Assembly (NCBI GenBank): GCA_020796225.1
Contig: CM036767.1
Location: 14,164,927 to 14,228,926 of the forward strand
Length of the DNA stretch: 64,000 nt
From: Arion vulgaris
Taxonomy: Eukaryota > Mollusca > Gastropoda > Stylommatophora > Arionidae
Reading direction: 5' to 3'
Every line of letters begins with the position of its first letter. Positions within the stretch are counted from its first letter, which is position 1. The notes beneath the pieces were generated by a model. It worked only from the letters and a program-made list of their open reading frames with translations, searched no databases and was not told the DNA's origin. Below are positions 43,018-54,499 of the stretch, one piece after another. The position numbers and the translations under genes were made by a program.

Positions 43018-43264
43018 CCAGACCTAAAGGCAAAGTGTTGACTTCATTGCAACCAGGTGTTTCAATATGGCTGGTCTACTTTCTGCAGAAATGTTATGCC
43101 ACGTACTGAAAGTATTGCACAAAGCATGAACTCTGTAACTCTATCAACAATCGTAAGAGATCTCAAGACAATCCTAAAAGAAAAAATACACTCATGAACA
43201 TATCAATACGGTCCGGATTTGAACCCATAACATTCAGAACACATTGCAAACTACTGCGCCACAA
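43018..43264 (-). mobile_element. SINE-t2 copy, diverged
   Basis: GTTGACTTCATTGCAACCAG, GAAAGTATTGCACAAAGCAT, GGATTTGAACCCATAAC. Confidence 0.75.
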
Positions 43265-43327
43265 ATTCTACTTTATTTTCCGATACATCCTAAATCTAAT
43301 CTTAATTAGAGATAATTACAAATTTAG

Positions 43328-43568
43328 TTTTAATGTAGCGCCCGTGTGTTGTCGTTATTCATAAGGGGAGCAAAGAATGGTAAAACTGCAACCTACAAGA
43401 CATGTCGAAGAGGCAAGCAACTGAGCTAGGAAGCTACCTAGTAAATAAAAAGTGTCGCAGAAATCTGATGTGCTGGCCTACGTGTAGGCGATAACTAGCA
43501 CATACGCATATAGGCTCGGATCACATACAAATCACAAAGAGTGGTGATATGGAGCGTTCAAGAATAAG
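43328..43568 (+). mobile_element. SINE-B copy
   Basis: Head GCCCGTGTGTTGTCGTTATT, AAGACATGTCGAAGAGGCAA, GGCCTACGTGTAGGCGATAA, end GAGCGTTCAAGAATAAG. Confidence 0.8.
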
Positions 43569-43569
43569 T

Positions 43570-45306
43570 ATCACGGCAGTGATAAAGAACTATTATTACG
43601 TTTGCAAGGGTGGCCCAATCAAGAGTAAAGATGGTAAAGTTCTAACATCAGATACCGAGCAAAAGAAAAGATGGGCACAACATTTTTAAGAAATATTAAA
43701 TAGACCTGATCCACCAGTACTACTCAAGTTTGACGAAGAGGCAAGAAACAGCTCCCTACCAATTAACGAAGAAATGATAAGTGTAGCTGAGGTCAAGGAG
43801 GCAATCAATTCCTTGATAAACAATAAGGCAGCGGGTGATGACAACATTACTGCAGAAATGCTCAAAGCGGCTGATGATACAACTATTAGCCAGGTGCAAG
43901 AACTATTTAATAAAGTATGGGAAGAAGAAACTGTCCCAGATCAATGGAAGAAGGGAATAATTGTTAAGATCCCCAAAAAGGTGATCTCAAAGATTGCAAC
44001 AACTGGAGAGGGATCACCCTATTATCAGTAATGACCAAGACTTTCTGCAAAATCATTCTTAATAGAATCAAAGGAGCAGTGGACACAACCCTGAGAGAAG
44101 AACAAGCTGGCTTTAGACCTGGGAGAAGCTGCTTAGACCAAATAATTACCCTACGACTAATTTTGGAGGAACATAATGAGAAGCAACAACCACTCATACT
44201 AAATTTCATCGATTTTAAAAAGCCTTTGATAGTCTACACAGAATCTCTCTGTAGAATATTCTGAGATGCTATGGATTACCAGACAAAATAATAAACATTA
44301 TTAAGAGCCTCTATGATGGTTCACAGTGTGCAGTTCGCACTGATGGTGGACACAGCGACTGGTTTATGGTTGAAACCGGAGTAAAGCAAGGCTGTATTCT
44401 ATCTCCCCTATTGTTTGGAGTGGCCATTGACTGGGTGATGCGAAAATGTTGCAGGGCGAAACTGGCATCGATTGGGTAGAAAATAGTCAACTAGAAGATT
44501 TGGATTTTGCAGATGATATTGTCTTGTTAAGTAGAAACAACCAAGATATGCAAAGAAAAACAGACAACTTGTCATCTATAGCATCAAAAGTTGGACTGTA
44601 GATAAGCTATGAAAAAACAAATATAATGAAGACACCTATGGCAAGTAATGCAGATATCACACTGGAATCTAAAATGATAAAAATAGCAAAGCAGTTCACC
44701 TATTTGGGTAGCAATTTTGATTGCACAGGAAATGTTAAAAAGAAATTATGATACGAATTGGCAAAGCAACATCAGCTTTTAAAAGTCTAAATAAAATATT
44801 GAACTGCAAGTTATATAGTATTAAAACTAAATTACAAATTTTCAATTCAAATGTTGTATCAATCCTAACATATGCCAGCGAGAGTTGGAAAATGACTAAA
44901 GATATAGAAAGCAAGTTGAATGCATTTGAAAATAGATGTCTGCGAAAAATAATGAATATAAAATGGAACGAATTCAGGAGAAGTGATGAAATCAGAGACA
45001 TGTCTGGTAACCACTAGTGACAACTGTTATAAGAAAGAGAAGATGGAGATATGTTGGGCACACCTTGAGGAGAAATGATCAATGAATATCAAAGCAAGCA
45101 TTGAAGTTGGATGCAAAGGGTTCAAGAAATAGAGGTCGACCTAAGGAGACCCTGAAGCGAACTTTGCTGAGAGAGGCAGGAAATATCGGTCTCAGTTCCA
45201 TGGAGGAGATTGAGCGAGTTGCCCAGGATAGAGCGGTATGGAGAAATTACTTGCAGGTCCTATGTAACGTATAACGGTATGAGAGGAATTATTATTATTA
45301 TTATTA
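43570..45306 (+). mobile_element. LINE-D, longest copy (RTE-like reverse transcriptase)
   Basis: The best-preserved retrotransposon in the window. In order: IKSKDGKVLTSDTEQKKRWA with HF (43620), EVKEAINSLINNKAAGDDNI (43780), VPDQWKKGIIVKIPKK (43940), LREEQAGFRPGRSCLDQI (44090), NFIDFKKPL (44205, motif A shifted), VKQGCILSPLLFGVAIDWVM (44380), LEDLDFADDIVLLSRNN (44490, intact FADD box), then FTYLGSNFDCTGN and VSILTYASESWKMTKDIE (44850), and the end with an ATTATTATT tail. Frameshifts and stops near 44000, 44260 and 44600 inactivate it. No endonuclease domain is present, so it is 5' truncated. Confidence 0.92.
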
Positions 45307-45740
45307 AGGGTAGGAAAGAGATAATTGAAAACTTTACTCAAAATGCAAGCTGGAGAGTTACAAACTTTTTAAAAACAATATGTTATCTAGATTGCTTAGT
45401 CACTCGAACAACCTTTAGTTAAAACTATTTCTACTTATTGTGTGTGCAGAGTCCCATCTAAGAAGCAGACTAATGGGTCTCTGTCTTGGGCCCACCCAAG
45501 TATAAGATGCAGAATAATATCTCACGAACCAATTTTAAAAATATTCTCTACAACGAAGATGACACTGTCTGGCATGTCCAGACTTCTAATTCTCGCAATA
45601 GTTCCTATGTCTGAGACTCGGCCACATCACATAAATAAGGATGTTTTGAATGCGTACTATCACACGCCAAGGGAGTATTTTTTTCAGCAAATGGAGGAAT
45701 AACTAACAAAATCCAACATAGATGCAATAAAGCAAATCAT
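45307..45740. other. unassigned sequence
   Basis: An 86-codon frame (45442-45702) begins without ATG and lacks motifs. I do not call it a gene. Confidence 0.35.
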
Positions 45741-46225
45741 AGAACAAATGGCACCAATTTTGAAATGCAAACATGTCACAATTAACACTAAAAGAGCTTT
45801 CTGTCTCCCAAACACTATGCTATCAGAGTCCAATCTGGACCATGACATCAAACGATAAAAGAAAACTAGTCATGACAGACATGAAGTGTCTATGCAGAAT
45901 GCTGGGAGTATCAAGATGGGACCCGTTTAGAAATGAAGACATCTGGAAAAAAAAAGTGGGCATAAAATCGGTACTGAGATTCATCAAGAAACAGCAAATT
46001 AAATGGTTCGGTAACATATGCAGATTACCAACAGACAGTGTGCCTCAAAGAGCAATGTCACTCCGATACAGTGGATACAAAGCAAAAGGCTGCCCATGCA
46101 AAAGACGGATATCAGAGTAAATAGAGGCGGCTAAGAACACTGTTTATGAAGCGCACACAAAAGACCGTTCTATAAATCTCTTCTTATCCTGACGCTGTGA
46201 TGCAAAACAGGATTAAAGAAAAGAA
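45741..46225 (+). mobile_element. LINE-I 3' end
   Basis: MKCLCRMLGVSRWDPFRNED, VLRFIKKQQIKWFGNICRLP, KAKGCPCKRRISE then stop, TTATCCTGACGCTGTGATGC and an AAAGAAAAGAAAAAG tail. Confidence 0.8.
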
Positions 46226-46340
46226 AAAGATCGATATATGTGATGAACAGTAGCAGTGATAGTAAGCATCCTTGTCTTACTCATGACCAAATATGGAACT
46301 TTTCTGAAAGACGTGTTTATTCTAACCTTACAATTGATGT

Positions 46341-46640
46341 TTATATAGCTCTTGCACAGTGCTCATTAACTCCACATATTGACAATACTTTCCACAACTT
46401 GTTTCTATCTACGTGGTAAAACGCCTTTTCCTGGTCCACGAACGCAACATGTAGGTGTTTATCAGATTCGACAGTCCTTAACATGATGGAACATGTTTCC
46501 CCTTCTTGAAAACCCTCGTATTTGTCACGAACAAAGACTGCAGCATTGCGTAATGTCCGTGTTCCATATATACTCCAAAAGGTAGGACGCAATAGGGGAT
46601 TCCTCAAATCAATATGGTATCTTTCTGAAGGTTATCTTCT
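46341..46640 (-). mobile_element. LINE reverse-transcriptase fragment
   Basis: Minus strand LHVAFVDQEKAFYHVDRNKL followed by WKVLSICGVNEHCARAI, the first catalytic motif region (DxxKAFDxVxxxxLW, usual Asp replaced by Tyr). Confidence 0.75.
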
Positions 46641-46699
46641 CCAAAATTTTATCATTTGTGAGTCAATTGTCGTAAGGTTATGTGGTGTGTTCGTTCTAG

Positions 46700-47575
46700 C
46701 TAAAATTTAGCTCCTAGTTCTAAGACGACAGCATGAACACGTTGATAGGACAAAGTGACTGTACTTTCTGAACTAGATTACCGTTGCGTGATTGTGAGTC
46801 TCTACACATAATTGCATTTCTACGTCATTTCCGCTGTCAGCATCATTTGTGATTATTGTGATTGTGGTCGTCAGCTGAGGTAGATACAACAGTGTTTAAC
46901 GTACACTGTACACATCGACTAGTTGTTTACTAAATTGTTCCTTTCGCCATGACCAGTTCTATTTCATTTAGCTCAGTTTTGTTTTGTATTTTGTGAACTG
47001 AACGTATAAAGTAATTTGTGATGTTTTGTGGTATGTCGAACAAGGACCAAGGCGGTCCAGATTCATTGATTCAATTCATTTGATTTGATTATTATTAATT
47101 GAATTGATTGATTTTGATCATACTTCGGATGATCTATTATTATTTATAATTATTGATTTGATATCATAATAAAATAAATAAGAACAATAGTATTATAAAA
47201 AAACAAGCATTCATTCAAATCAACAGTAATAACTAAAATAATTCCATAATTAATTACATTGCTGCATTGCAACTTCAAAAGTCGTAAGTAACTAAAAAAT
47301 ATAATTAAATTAATAAATATGTCACGTCGCTTTTAACATTTTTTTTTCGTTTTCACACTTATTTATTGTTTATAAAAATGTTAATGAATTACCAATTTTT
47401 GTCACATAATGAAGATGAAAAACTCAAATTATTTGCATGTTATTTGAGAAAGTAACATAAACAAGATATAATAATCCAGATTCATGAATCATTGATTGTG
47501 ATTTGAGAAATCTGCTTGATATAACATGAAATGGTCCTAGCAGTCCAAGTTAGAATTTTATTATATGGTATCTCT
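46700..47575. other. very AT-rich spacer
   Basis: Runs of ATTGATT/AATTGATTG-like sequence at 47060-47170 and poly-T stretches. No exon or known repeat recognised. Confidence 0.45.
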
Positions 47576-47579
47576 TTAG

Positions 47580-47890
47580 TTTCATTTTAAAATATCTTCA
47601 TTGTGCTCTGGGCATGTCAATAGGTGCTCCATCTTCGCAATATCTCCAACAGCGTCCATGGACTAACCATACCAGTTCAATTTTGATTGATGAGCATACT
47701 CCTACACCTTTTGTGCTGCTCTTTTCTGGCCTCTTCAATCTTTTATCCAAGCTGTTGCTATTTAGCTGTTGATGTGGATTGGCTTAGATGAAAGTTCTCA
47801 TTGCGGCCACACTCTATGAGGGCGTTCAGATTATCAGCTCTATCCATTGGCTGGCCCTCCAGGGTATCCCCTGTTACCCAAAATAGAGCG
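47580..47890 (-). mobile_element. LINE-E 3' end fragment
   Basis: Minus strand GQPMDRADNLNALIECGRNE is the paralogue of MDRADIVNALIERGRRED at 14050; the tail CTGGGCATGTCAATAGGTGC is also shared. Confidence 0.75.
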
Positions 47891-48084
47891 TTTTTATGCC
47901 CTACAGTTTTATTCTGATAGTTAATCTTACAAACTCTTTTAGACTGTTGTAATACCTTAAGACATATCGTGCTAACAGATGTACACAATAAATTGAGATA
48001 AAACATATATGCTCACAAACACAGCTTAAAACTACGACAGGATGATATTGAAATACTTTCGCCATTCAGTTGAGCTGTACTCTG

Positions 48085-48252
48085 ACTTCTGAGGTACTTG
48101 TAATTTAGATCCCCAAGTAAAAGATCAGAAAACCTGTAGTCCAACTGCGTACAAAAAATGCTTTTTGGCTCCAGTTGGTCTCGAACCCTTGAATTAGCAA
48201 TGCTAATGATTACTAACAAAGCGTGTTATCGACTTCGCTATTGCCGCCCCAG
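48085..48252 (-). mobile_element. SINE-t5 copy (tRNA-derived)
   Basis: Reverse complement: A box region GGCAATAGCGAAGTCGATAA, B box AGGGTTCGAGACC, then body to CTTGGGGATCTAAATTACAA. Other pieces at 21225-21300 and 63080-63165. Confidence 0.7.
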
Positions 48253-48369
48253 TTAATTTATTATATTTATAGACATTAATTACATTAAGGTAATATTTGT
48301 TATTATTTTGATTGTATTTCTGACATCTTTGCAAGATTAATACAATGACTGTGCTGTCATAAAACCAAC

Positions 48370-48591
48370 ATGGATGAAACAAATACAACAAATGCAACAT
48401 TTTCCACTGGAGAATCATCTGCAACAACGGTTACATCAACGTCAAGCTTTATCATCACTACTGATCAACAGGCAAACATTACAACTGAAGACTATAATGT
48501 TGCACTGCCACTAATTTTTCTGCAGACGATTGCAGCTCAGAGCATAGCTGGGACATTTGCATTTGCAGCAATATTATTTACAGTTCATCAG
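48370..48591 (+). CDS. probable first coding exon of a membrane protein
   Basis: 74 codons from ATG to a consensus donor CATCAG|GTAAGC, phase 0. The first 40 or so residues are rich in Ser/Thr with several N-glycosylation sites (NTT, NAT, NIT), typical of an extracellular N-tail; then comes a hydrophobic segment VALPLIFLQTIAAQSIAGTF-AFAAILFTV long enough for one membrane span, ending HQ. This arrangement suits a GPCR or another type I/III multi-pass protein, but no family signature is visible. A TATA-like stretch lies at 48257-48272. Continuation exons are not securely identified; 53420-53494 and 57991-58071 are weak candidates. It could also be an isolated or relic exon. Confidence 0.5.
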
Positions 48592-48599
48592 GTAAGCAC

Positions 48600-48770
48600 T
48601 TTCTTATATCTTAGTGGTTAGTGCATTTGTCTCAGACGTGTGGTCTGGGGTTCAATTCCACAGTGGGAGTGTAATTATATTCTGACCATAACTGCTTCCA
48701 GATTGACTAAGCCTTAATTGGGTACCAGAGAAACACCCTGAAAGATATATATTTAAAAAAAATAGTACAT
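48600..48770 (+). mobile_element. SINE-t6 copy (tRNA-derived)
   Basis: A box ATCTTAGTGGTTAGTGCATT, B box GGGGTTCAATTCCAC, body GACTAAGCCTTAATTGGGTA. Inserted right behind the exon donor. Confidence 0.75.
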
Positions 48771-48787
48771 GTGTATGGTACAATACA

Positions 48788-48898
48788 CAAGTAGGGGCCT
48801 GTGAACGTTAGTTTTTCTTGTCAAAGATCAATTATATATCACAATAAGAATGATTAAATTGATCGCATTGAAGAACGAACCTAAAGAAGAAGAAGAAC
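48788..48898 (+). mobile_element. SINE-A 3' half
   Basis: TAGGGGCCTGTGAACG, CTTGTCAAAGATCAATTATA, GAACGAACCTAAAGAAGAAG. Confidence 0.65.
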
Positions 48899-48899
48899 T

Positions 48900-49885
48900 A
48901 GTACTGCTTCAGGCATCAGGGATCACACAGCAGATGGTTCAAGATCAATTCAGGTGTTCAACAGGGTAGTATTATGTCCCCACTGCTATTCTTATAGTTG
49001 TTATTGACTGGGTATTGAAGAAAACGGAAAATAGGGGCAGAGGAGTTGTCTGGGGACTAGCGAAGAGACTTGAAAACATTGGCTTCACAAACGACATAGC
49101 ACTGTTAGCACACACTAAAGAGGACAGACAGGAGAAAACAGAGTAAGTTGATTAACCAAATCAGTAGGTCTAAAAATGAATACTAACAAAAGCAAGGTAA
49201 TGAGAATAAATGCAAAAAACAAGCAGATTCATTGAGGGAGGAAAGATAAAAGAAATAGAAAAATTCAAATATTTGGGCAGCTGTGTAACCGTAGATAGGA
49301 ATGTTGGTAAAGAAATCAACATGAGAATTGGAATGGCAGCTGCAACATTCAGATTATTTGGCAGTATATTTTGAGATCATCAGCTTACAGGACACAGATT
49401 GAACTCAATATATACAAATCAAATATGTGCTCAGTCCTATTGTATGGATCAGAGAAATGGGAAAACAAGTACACAGACAGAAGCATAAGAGGCTTTGAGG
49501 GAAGATGTCGGAGAATTCCCAGAATTCATTGGAATCAAAGGATACCTAATACTGTGATCACTAGCACACATGCATCAATAATATCAACTAGGACATAAAA
49601 AGATGGAAGTGGTTGGGGCATTCTTTAAGACGCAGAAGACCAAACACCCATATATGGCTCTTAAATGGAATCCGCTAGGCAAGACCAGTATGGGACAACC
49701 TATTGAGACATAGAGACGAGCTGTAGACATAGAAAGAAAAGAGGTGGGAAAGACCTGGAATGAACTAAGCTGGCTTGCTCAAGATAGATCTGGTCGGAGG
49801 AAATTTGTTGATGCCTTATGCTTCAAGGAGTTAAGAAAGAAGAGAGGGAAACATTTGGTAATGTATGCGGCTGATATGATGTTGA
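48900..49885 (+). mobile_element. RTE-like LINE reverse-transcriptase remnant
   Basis: VQQGSIMSPLLFL-like, VVIDWVLKKTENRGRGVVWG, RLENIGFTNDIALLAHTKED (FADD box changed to FTND), KSKVMRINAKN, FKYLGSCVTVDRNVGKEINM, SVLLYGSEKWENKYTDRSIR. Frameshifts throughout. Confidence 0.85.
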
Positions 49886-49919
49886 CTGCATCGTGTGCCA
49901 ATGGTTAAAGAAAAATACG

Positions 49920-50345
49920 AGCGCAACACTCTCTCTATCTGCCTTTTAAACCCAGATTGGGGCATATACCTCCAACCAACTCATGCCAAGTCTTCCTATC
50001 TCTATCTCCTGCAGCTCCCTCCAGCTCTTCTTTATATTGTTGATCTCTGCCTCCAGATTTCATCTCCCTTTCTTTCGCTGTCCCTATGGATTCCAGGAAA
50101 GGACCCTTCTTGTTATTTTTCCTTCTGGTTTTCTCAAAGTGTGTCCTATCTAGCGCCAGGGTCTTTTTTAACCTCTTGGTTCACTGGAATCTGTTTTATT
50201 TTCCCCATAAGTTCCTCATTTGTGACCCTATCATACCATCTCATTCCCTCTATTCTACACAGACACCAGTTGATGAATGTTTGCAATTTAGAGCTCAACA
50301 CTGTATTCCCAAATATATCACGATGTCTGAACACTGATTCCTTTA
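49920..50345 (-). mobile_element. LINE-J 3' end with coding part
   Basis: Tail at 49925-50095 (CTCATGCCAAGTCTTCCTAT, CTCCCTCCAGCTCTTCTTTA), coding end on the minus strand KLQTFINWCLCRIEGMRWYD and RVTNEELMGKIKQIPVNQEV. Confidence 0.85.
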
Positions 50346-50424
50346 TTTAGCTCACTATGTAAGCTCTCAGTGTTGCTGTTGCTGCATTGAATATGATAAG
50401 AATTTCATGTCTGAATTTATATAA

Positions 50425-50826
50425 TTCATTCAAAGATATAGAAAGCAAGTTGAATGCATTTGAAAATAGATGTCTGCGGGAAAAAAAAAGGATGAACATA
50501 AAATGAAACGAAGAATTGAAGTGATGAAATCAAAGAAATGTCTGGTCAACCACTTGTAGCAACTGTTATAAGAAGGAGAAGATGGAGATGTTGGACACAC
50601 CTTGAGAAGAAATGATCAAAGAATATCAAAGCAGGCATTGCAGGGGGATGCAAAGGGTTCAAGACGAGTTCAACCTAAGGAGACCCTAAAACAAACTTTG
50701 CAGAGAGAGGCAAGAAATATCGGTCTCAGTTCCATGGAAGAGATTGAGCGAATTGGCCAGGATTAAGCAGTATGGAGAAATTGTATGTAACATATAACGG
50801 TACGAGAGGAGTTATTGTTATTATTG
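50425..50826 (+). mobile_element. LINE-D 3' end
   Basis: KDIESKLNAFENRCLR-type codons, then a broken copy of the LINE-D C-terminus and ATATAACGGTACGAGAGGAG with a TTATTGTTATTATTG tail. Confidence 0.8.
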
Positions 50827-50879
50827 ATAGAATTCGTTTAGTAGAAAATTGTGCACTAGAATTCATGAATCCTCTATTT

Positions 50880-51132
50880 TCTTCTTTGAACGCTCCATAC
50901 CGACCACTTGTTAACCACTCTGTGTAATTTGTATGTTATCTGAGCCTAAGAGCGATTATGCATTGTCCCAGTTATGCGCCTACGAGTAGGCCAGCAATCC
51001 GATTTCTGCGATGTTTTTATTTACTAGGTAGCTTCCTAGGGCCTCTAACTCAGTCACCTCTTACAAAATGCCTTATAGGACGTAGCGATACTATTCTTTG
51101 CTTGCCTTGCGGACCCTGACATCACACGGTTG
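50880..51132 (-). mobile_element. SINE-B copy
   Basis: TTCTTTGAACGCTCCATACC to GACATCACACGG; body ATCTGAGCCTAAGAGCGATT. Confidence 0.85.
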
Positions 51133-51299
51133 GAATCCTCTATGAATTCTCTGAGTGAATCTGTGTACAAGAATCATGACCATATTAAGTGGATCCACTA
51201 CATTTCGTATCTCACGTCATGAAGGTACATTCTCTTACACTGCTCTTTATTCATTTCTTAATGCTTCTTCCAACTTATAGCATCATCTTCTTCATTGTT

Positions 51300-52010
51300 T
51301 AATTATGTTCTGCTTCTGTATTTATTACTGAAACCCATTCAATTACTTTTCTTCTTTTCTTCAATCCTGTTTAGTGCCCGTCTGCCCAGCGTGTTTGTAG
51401 CGCGTTGGACTACTGGTGACTATCCCTCTGTGTGTCCGGGTTCAATTCCCGGGGATGGCAGAAAAAGCCACAGATTCCCCAGATTTACAGTGTTCGTGGC
51501 ACCGAACCGAAGGTTACGATGTCCATGGCACCGAGCCGAAGAGCTGAAAAACTCAAGTGCTTCTGGATCAGAAAAAAAAAAAAAATCCTGTTTAGCCTCA
51601 CAGCATCAGGATAAGAAGAAATTTATAGAACTGTGAGCTTTTGTGTGCGCTTCATAAATAGTGTTTTTCACAGCCTCTGTTATTTCTGAGGTCCACCTTT
51701 TACGTGTGCATACTTTTGCTTTTTAATCCACTGTATTGGAGTAGTGTTGCTCTTTGAGGCATACTGTTTGTTGGTAATCTCGTATCGCGAACCTTTTAAT
51801 TTGCTGTTTCTTGATAAAGTTTAGTACTGATGTTGTACCCATTTTTTTCCTGATGTCTTCATTTCTAAACTGGTAAAATTACCCTGTACGTTGCAATTTT
51901 TCTCCAAATTTTCCATGTTCTATTAATGATAGCCTGTATATCTTTTCTCTGTGTGTGTCTTCCCACTCTTCTCGTTCCATGAAGGTTCCATTACATCGAC
52001 TATATGGGAT
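51300..52010 (-). mobile_element. LINE-I 3' end, split by a SINE-t1
   Basis: From CTCACAGCATCAGGATAAG (51597) to beyond 51860 it is reversed LINE-I sequence, as at 46180-45900. Confidence 0.65.
51375..51583 (+). mobile_element. SINE-t1 with 12-bp TSD, best copy
   Basis: A box TAGCGCGTTGGACTA, B box GGGTTCAATTCCCGG, body TGGCAGAAAAAGCCACAGAT, end CTTCTGGATCAGAAAAAA with an A tail. Perfect flanking repeat AATCCTGTTTAG at 51363-51374 and 51584-51595. An internal duplication of the CACCGAACCGAAGG / CACCGAGCCGAAGAG phrase is visible. Confidence 0.92.
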
Positions 52011-52590
52011 TATATGAACAAGACATCATGAAAAGCTGCTACAGCAAATTCACTTGCAGTGTTGAAATTTAGTCAAAGTCAAAACAGATGTGCAACAAAG
52101 ATGTGTAATGTCAGCCCAACTATTCAACATTGTCATAGATTGGGTGATGCATAAAACATTTGAAGATAAGTCAACAGTCATCAGATGGACTCACATCCAC
52201 CCTGGAAAACCTAGATTTTGCTATGACATTTAGTTGTGCATTTGTTACTGCCCTTAGCTCAAGGGACGTCACAGGCTAGAGATAAAGAGAGGAGATATGA
52301 AAAAAACCTGCTTGAATTACATCGAACATCCGAGAATAAAATGATATGACCACCTAGTAAGAATGCAGCCAGACTAACCTATCCATAAAGCCTTCTACAT
52401 CAGAACATTGAGGTGAAAAGCAAGAGGACGACCAAGGAAAAGATGAATAGATGGGGTGTTAGAAGAATGCCAAAGGATGCAGAACAGCACAAGCCATCCA
52501 ATAAGCGTAAGACAAATACAGAAGACCACAACACTGGATTACAACCTGGTAACACTGTGACAACAACCAAAAATAAAAGAAAAAAGATAT
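52011..52590 (+). mobile_element. LINE-C type remnant, RT piece plus 3' end
   Basis: 52080-52175 reads VKTDVQQRCVMSAQLFNIVI DWVMHKT, and 52310-52590 is a mutated LINE-C end ([15 protein letters not shown] codons with changes, GRPRKR region, GTAACACTGTGACAACAA). Confidence 0.7.
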
Positions 52591-52594
52591 GGTT

Positions 52595-52852
52595 TTGAGT
52601 ACAGTTGTGGCTCTGTTTGGCCCCTACAGCATGAAGGCCAGGTGCAGCCGAATTGTGGCCAAAGTGTATGCATATTATCCAACAGGACACAAATTTGTAC
52701 AGATGGGTAACTGTAAGATTTTACAAAAACAAAAATCTCACATTAAAATACCACATCTAGAGTTATACTGTAGCATGGTATCAGATCTGATTGGTCATAG
52801 GGTGGTTGTCAGATTTGACTCATGTCAAGAAGATATGGTAATGCTAAGTGTT
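52595..52852 (+). other. open frame of doubtful status
   Basis: The 121-codon frame from 52589 begins on the edge of the LINE-C tail and runs into a LINE-D end. The unique part (MVLSTVVALFGPYSMKARCS, VAKVYAYYPTGHKFVQMG) has no recognised motif or good splice sites. Confidence 0.2.
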
Positions 52853-53330
52853 AATAATTCATCTCGTATCATTATACGTTATATAGGGCATGCAAGTAAT
52901 TTCTCCATACCGCTCTATCATGGGCAACTTGCTCAATCTCCTCCATGGAACTGAGACTATTTCTTGCCTCTCAGCAAAATTCGTCGCAGGGTCTCCTTAG
53001 GTCATCCTCTCTTTCTTGAACCCTCTCTATCCCACTTCAATGCCTGCTTTGATATTCTTTGATCATTGTTTTCTCAAGGTGTGTTCAACATATCTCTATC
53101 TTCTTCTTATAACAGTTGTTACTAGTGGTTGATCAGACATTTATCTGATTTCATCACTTCTACATTCGTTCAATTTTATATTTATTATTTTTCGCAGACA
53201 TCTATTTTAAAATGCATTCAACTTGCTTTCTATATCTTTTAGTCATTTTCCAACTCTCACTGGCATATGTTAAGATTGATACAACATTTTAATTGAAAAT
53301 TCGTAATTTAGTTATAATACATTAATAACC
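52853..53330 (-). mobile_element. LINE-D 3' end
   Basis: Starts AATTCATCTCGTATCATTAT (altered tail), then GGTCTCCTTAGGTCATCCTC, and on the minus strand codons like CLRKIMNIK and LTYASESWKMTKDIESKLNA. Confidence 0.8.
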
Positions 53331-53419
53331 TGCAGTTCCATATTTTACTTAGACTTTTAAAAGCATGTTAAGTATTGCTAAGATATAAATAATTTAATAT
53401 AAAAGAATACATCACAGAG

Positions 53420-53494
53420 GCACGTTTACATTTTGCAAGAGTTGTTGACACAGCCTTAAGTTTGTGCATGCCAATCCTTCAGATTATTGGCCAG
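53420..53494 (+). other. weak candidate coding exon
   Basis: Frame ARLHFARVVDTALSLCMPIL QIIGQ between CACAGAG and CAG|GTCAGT. Phase 0 would suit the 48370 exon if AG at 53418-53419 is used, but the acceptor lacks a pyrimidine tract. Confidence 0.15.
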
Positions 53495-53674
53495 GTCAGT
53501 TCACTTGCTGACATTAACTTTGAACTCTTGAACAGATTGTTGGAAATTGCCTGCTTCTAGATTATTGATTTAGTTTGACCTTGATGGGTGTGGTCCGGCA
53601 GCTTTGTGGTGGTCGGTTGACACGTAGAACATTGATTTGTCCTGGCACACTTCTTGTGCTGCCATTAACTAACC

Positions 53675-54228
53675 CAGTGGTTCTCAAACTTTTTGAAGTC
53701 GGGGCACACTTGAAGTCCTACCAAAAAATCCGTAGGCGCACTATACACAAAAACGTAATAAATAAGATGCAAAGAAATACAGAAATTATTTGAAAATGCT
53801 ATGTACTTTGATTCATCATTTAATTTATACTTCTTCTTTCTTCTTTGAATGCTCCACATCAATCATTTTTTGTGATTTGTATGTGATCTGAGCCTAAGAG
53901 CGATTGTACATTGTGCCAGTTATGCGCCTACAAGTAGGCCAGCACATCCGATTTCTGTGATGCTTTTATTTACTTATATTAGAGTAGCTTCCCAGGTCCT
54001 ACATCAGTCGCCTCTTACAACATGCCTTGTAGGTAGCAGTGATACTATTCTTTGTTTCCTTGTGAGCCCGCACCACACGGGCGATTTCTGCTTATGAGAA
54101 GCATGGACCTGATGTGTCTTGGCAATTTTTTAAACCATGGTGCCCACTGGCATCGGGTTGCCGACCCCTGATCTGGGATTTCCCAGGCGCACCTAGGAAT
54201 GTCGCGGCACACTCTTTGAGAACCACTG
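53675..54228. mobile_element. hAT MITE with 8-bp TSD, split by a SINE-B
   Basis: Terminal inverted repeats CAGTGGTTCTCAAACTTTTT and CAGTGGTTCTCAAAGAGTGT (read inward), typical of Charlie-like hAT MITEs. Perfect 8-bp duplication AACTAACC at 53667-53674 and 54229-54236. No transposase; interior filled by a SINE-B. Confidence 0.92.
53828..54087 (-). mobile_element. SINE-B copy inside the hAT MITE
   Basis: TTCTTCTTTCTTCTTTGAAT, TGATCTGAGCCTAAGAGCGA, CCGCACCACACGGGCG. Confidence 0.88.
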
Positions 54229-54499
54229 AACTAACCCTTACTCATCTTCCCCACACTCTTCTACCCCTCACAACCATATCACCACTGTCTAAGGGTTTTC
54301 GTGGTTACTTGCAATTTCTGATTTTTAAAACTACATTAAATCATGTTTTTATTTTGCTATTATTTTGCTTTTTATAATCAGATTTTGTTGTTGTTCCATA
54401 ATGACAGTTGTTAAATGTGATAAGGACTTGTTTCTCTCATGATTTCATTTTTCTGGATTTTTGTTGTTGCTATCTAACATTGTGTTTAATTCTACAATA

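Noticed and set aside
45442..45702. 86-codon open frame
   Set aside because: No ATG at the start, no splice context and no recognisable domain.
52589..52954. 121-codon open frame
   Set aside because: Starts at a LINE-C tail, ends in a LINE-D end, and the unique middle has no splice sites or motif.
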